Source: Lachnospiraceae bacterium (GTDB lineage Bacteria > Bacillota > Clostridia > Lachnospirales > Lachnospiraceae). Taken from it: DNA of 5,750 bases. Below, piece by piece: positions 5,505 through 5,750 of the stretch. The notes under the pieces are model-generated. The model made no database searches, had not been told where the DNA came from, and was given only the letters and a program-made list of their open reading frames with translations. The position numbers and the translations under genes are program-made. Location: assembly GCA_017446125.1 (NCBI GenBank), contig JAFSRL010000086.1, positions 1 through 5,750 on the forward strand, given 5' to 3'. How positions within the stretch are numbered: the stretch's first letter is position 1; each line of letters starts with the position of its first letter.

Positions 5505-5750
5505 TTACGCGCTCGCCTTGCTTAAGGCCATCGCCTGTACCCAGGTGTCACGCATCGTGTGCAGGTACTTGTTGACCTTCGCCATGTTCTCGACGGCATA
5601 TTCCCTGTGCAGGTCCGCATCCACACACAATCCTAACATCAGATTATACACGTTTTCGAAGTCTTTTGCGACCGGATATTTCATGTCCAGGGTGCTGTTG
5701 AGGTAGTCGATGATGTTTTCGACCTTCACGAGATTGGTCGTGAACTTCAA
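5505..5750 (-). CDS. fliS: FliS flagellin export chaperone, C-terminal part (5' end outside the window)
   Basis: The visible 82 codons (81 residues plus TAA) cover about the last two thirds of a protein that is usually 120-135 aa. FliS is a four-helix cytoplasmic chaperone that binds the C-terminal D0 region of flagellin, prevents early polymerisation and aids export. The family signature is seen in VENIIDYLNSTLD (about visible residues 10-22), FENVYNLMLGLCVDADLHRE (31-50) and the C-terminal MRDTWVQA helix. These correspond to the usual I..L..sLD, L..LY.ym and lr..W patterns. The first codon in the window is TTG and is simply an internal leucine, not a start. The gene heads the visible part of an operon with the FlgN/FliT-like gene, and fliD would be expected further upstream. 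Confidence 0.88.
   Translation of the reverse strand: MKFTTNLVKVENIIDYLNSTLDMKYPVAKDFENVYNLMLGLCVDADLHREYAVENMAKVNKYLHTMRDTWVQAMALSKASA

Overview
The window is a flagellar filament locus, with every gene on the minus strand. It most likely comes from a motile Lachnospiraceae-type member of the Clostridia. The evidence is two flagellins that begin MVVQHN and carry the LQRMNELAVQAANGTNS and HVGADAD segments typical of CBir1-like gut flagellins, strong AAGGAGGT ribosome binding sites, and short GNRA-loop terminators. The base composition looks moderately GC-rich for that family. The species cannot be determined from the window.

Reading in the direction of transcription, from high to low coordinates: the C-terminal part of fliS (5750-5505, entering from outside the window); a FlgN/FliT-like helical export chaperone gene (5458-4979); an intrinsic terminator (4969-4939); a sigma-28-type promoter whose -35 region lies in that terminator's U-tract; a leader of about 200 nt; flagellin A (4706-3534); a second terminator (3476-3446); a 663-residue glycosyltransferase gene with a family 2 domain (3415-1424); a second sigma-28-type promoter (1384-1357); a leader of about 130 nt; flagellin B (1220-39); and the visible part of a third terminator at the window edge.

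The genes form one assembly pathway. FliS binds newly made flagellin and keeps it export-competent, and the FlgN/FliT-like protein should do the same for hook-associated or cap proteins. The two flagellins are alternative or mixed filament subunits. The glycosyltransferase between them is well placed to modify them.

The most notable non-coding feature is a matched RNA element in both flagellin leaders. Each has a bulged-A hairpin with a GGA-containing loop (AGGA or AGGGA), placed exactly 8 nt upstream of an ACAAGGAGGT ribosome binding site. Two stem base pairs differ between the copies, and both differences are compensated. This resembles the two-site CsrA target in the Bacillus subtilis hag leader and predicts CsrA/FliW translational control of both flagellins. 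No csrA or fliW gene is visible in the window.
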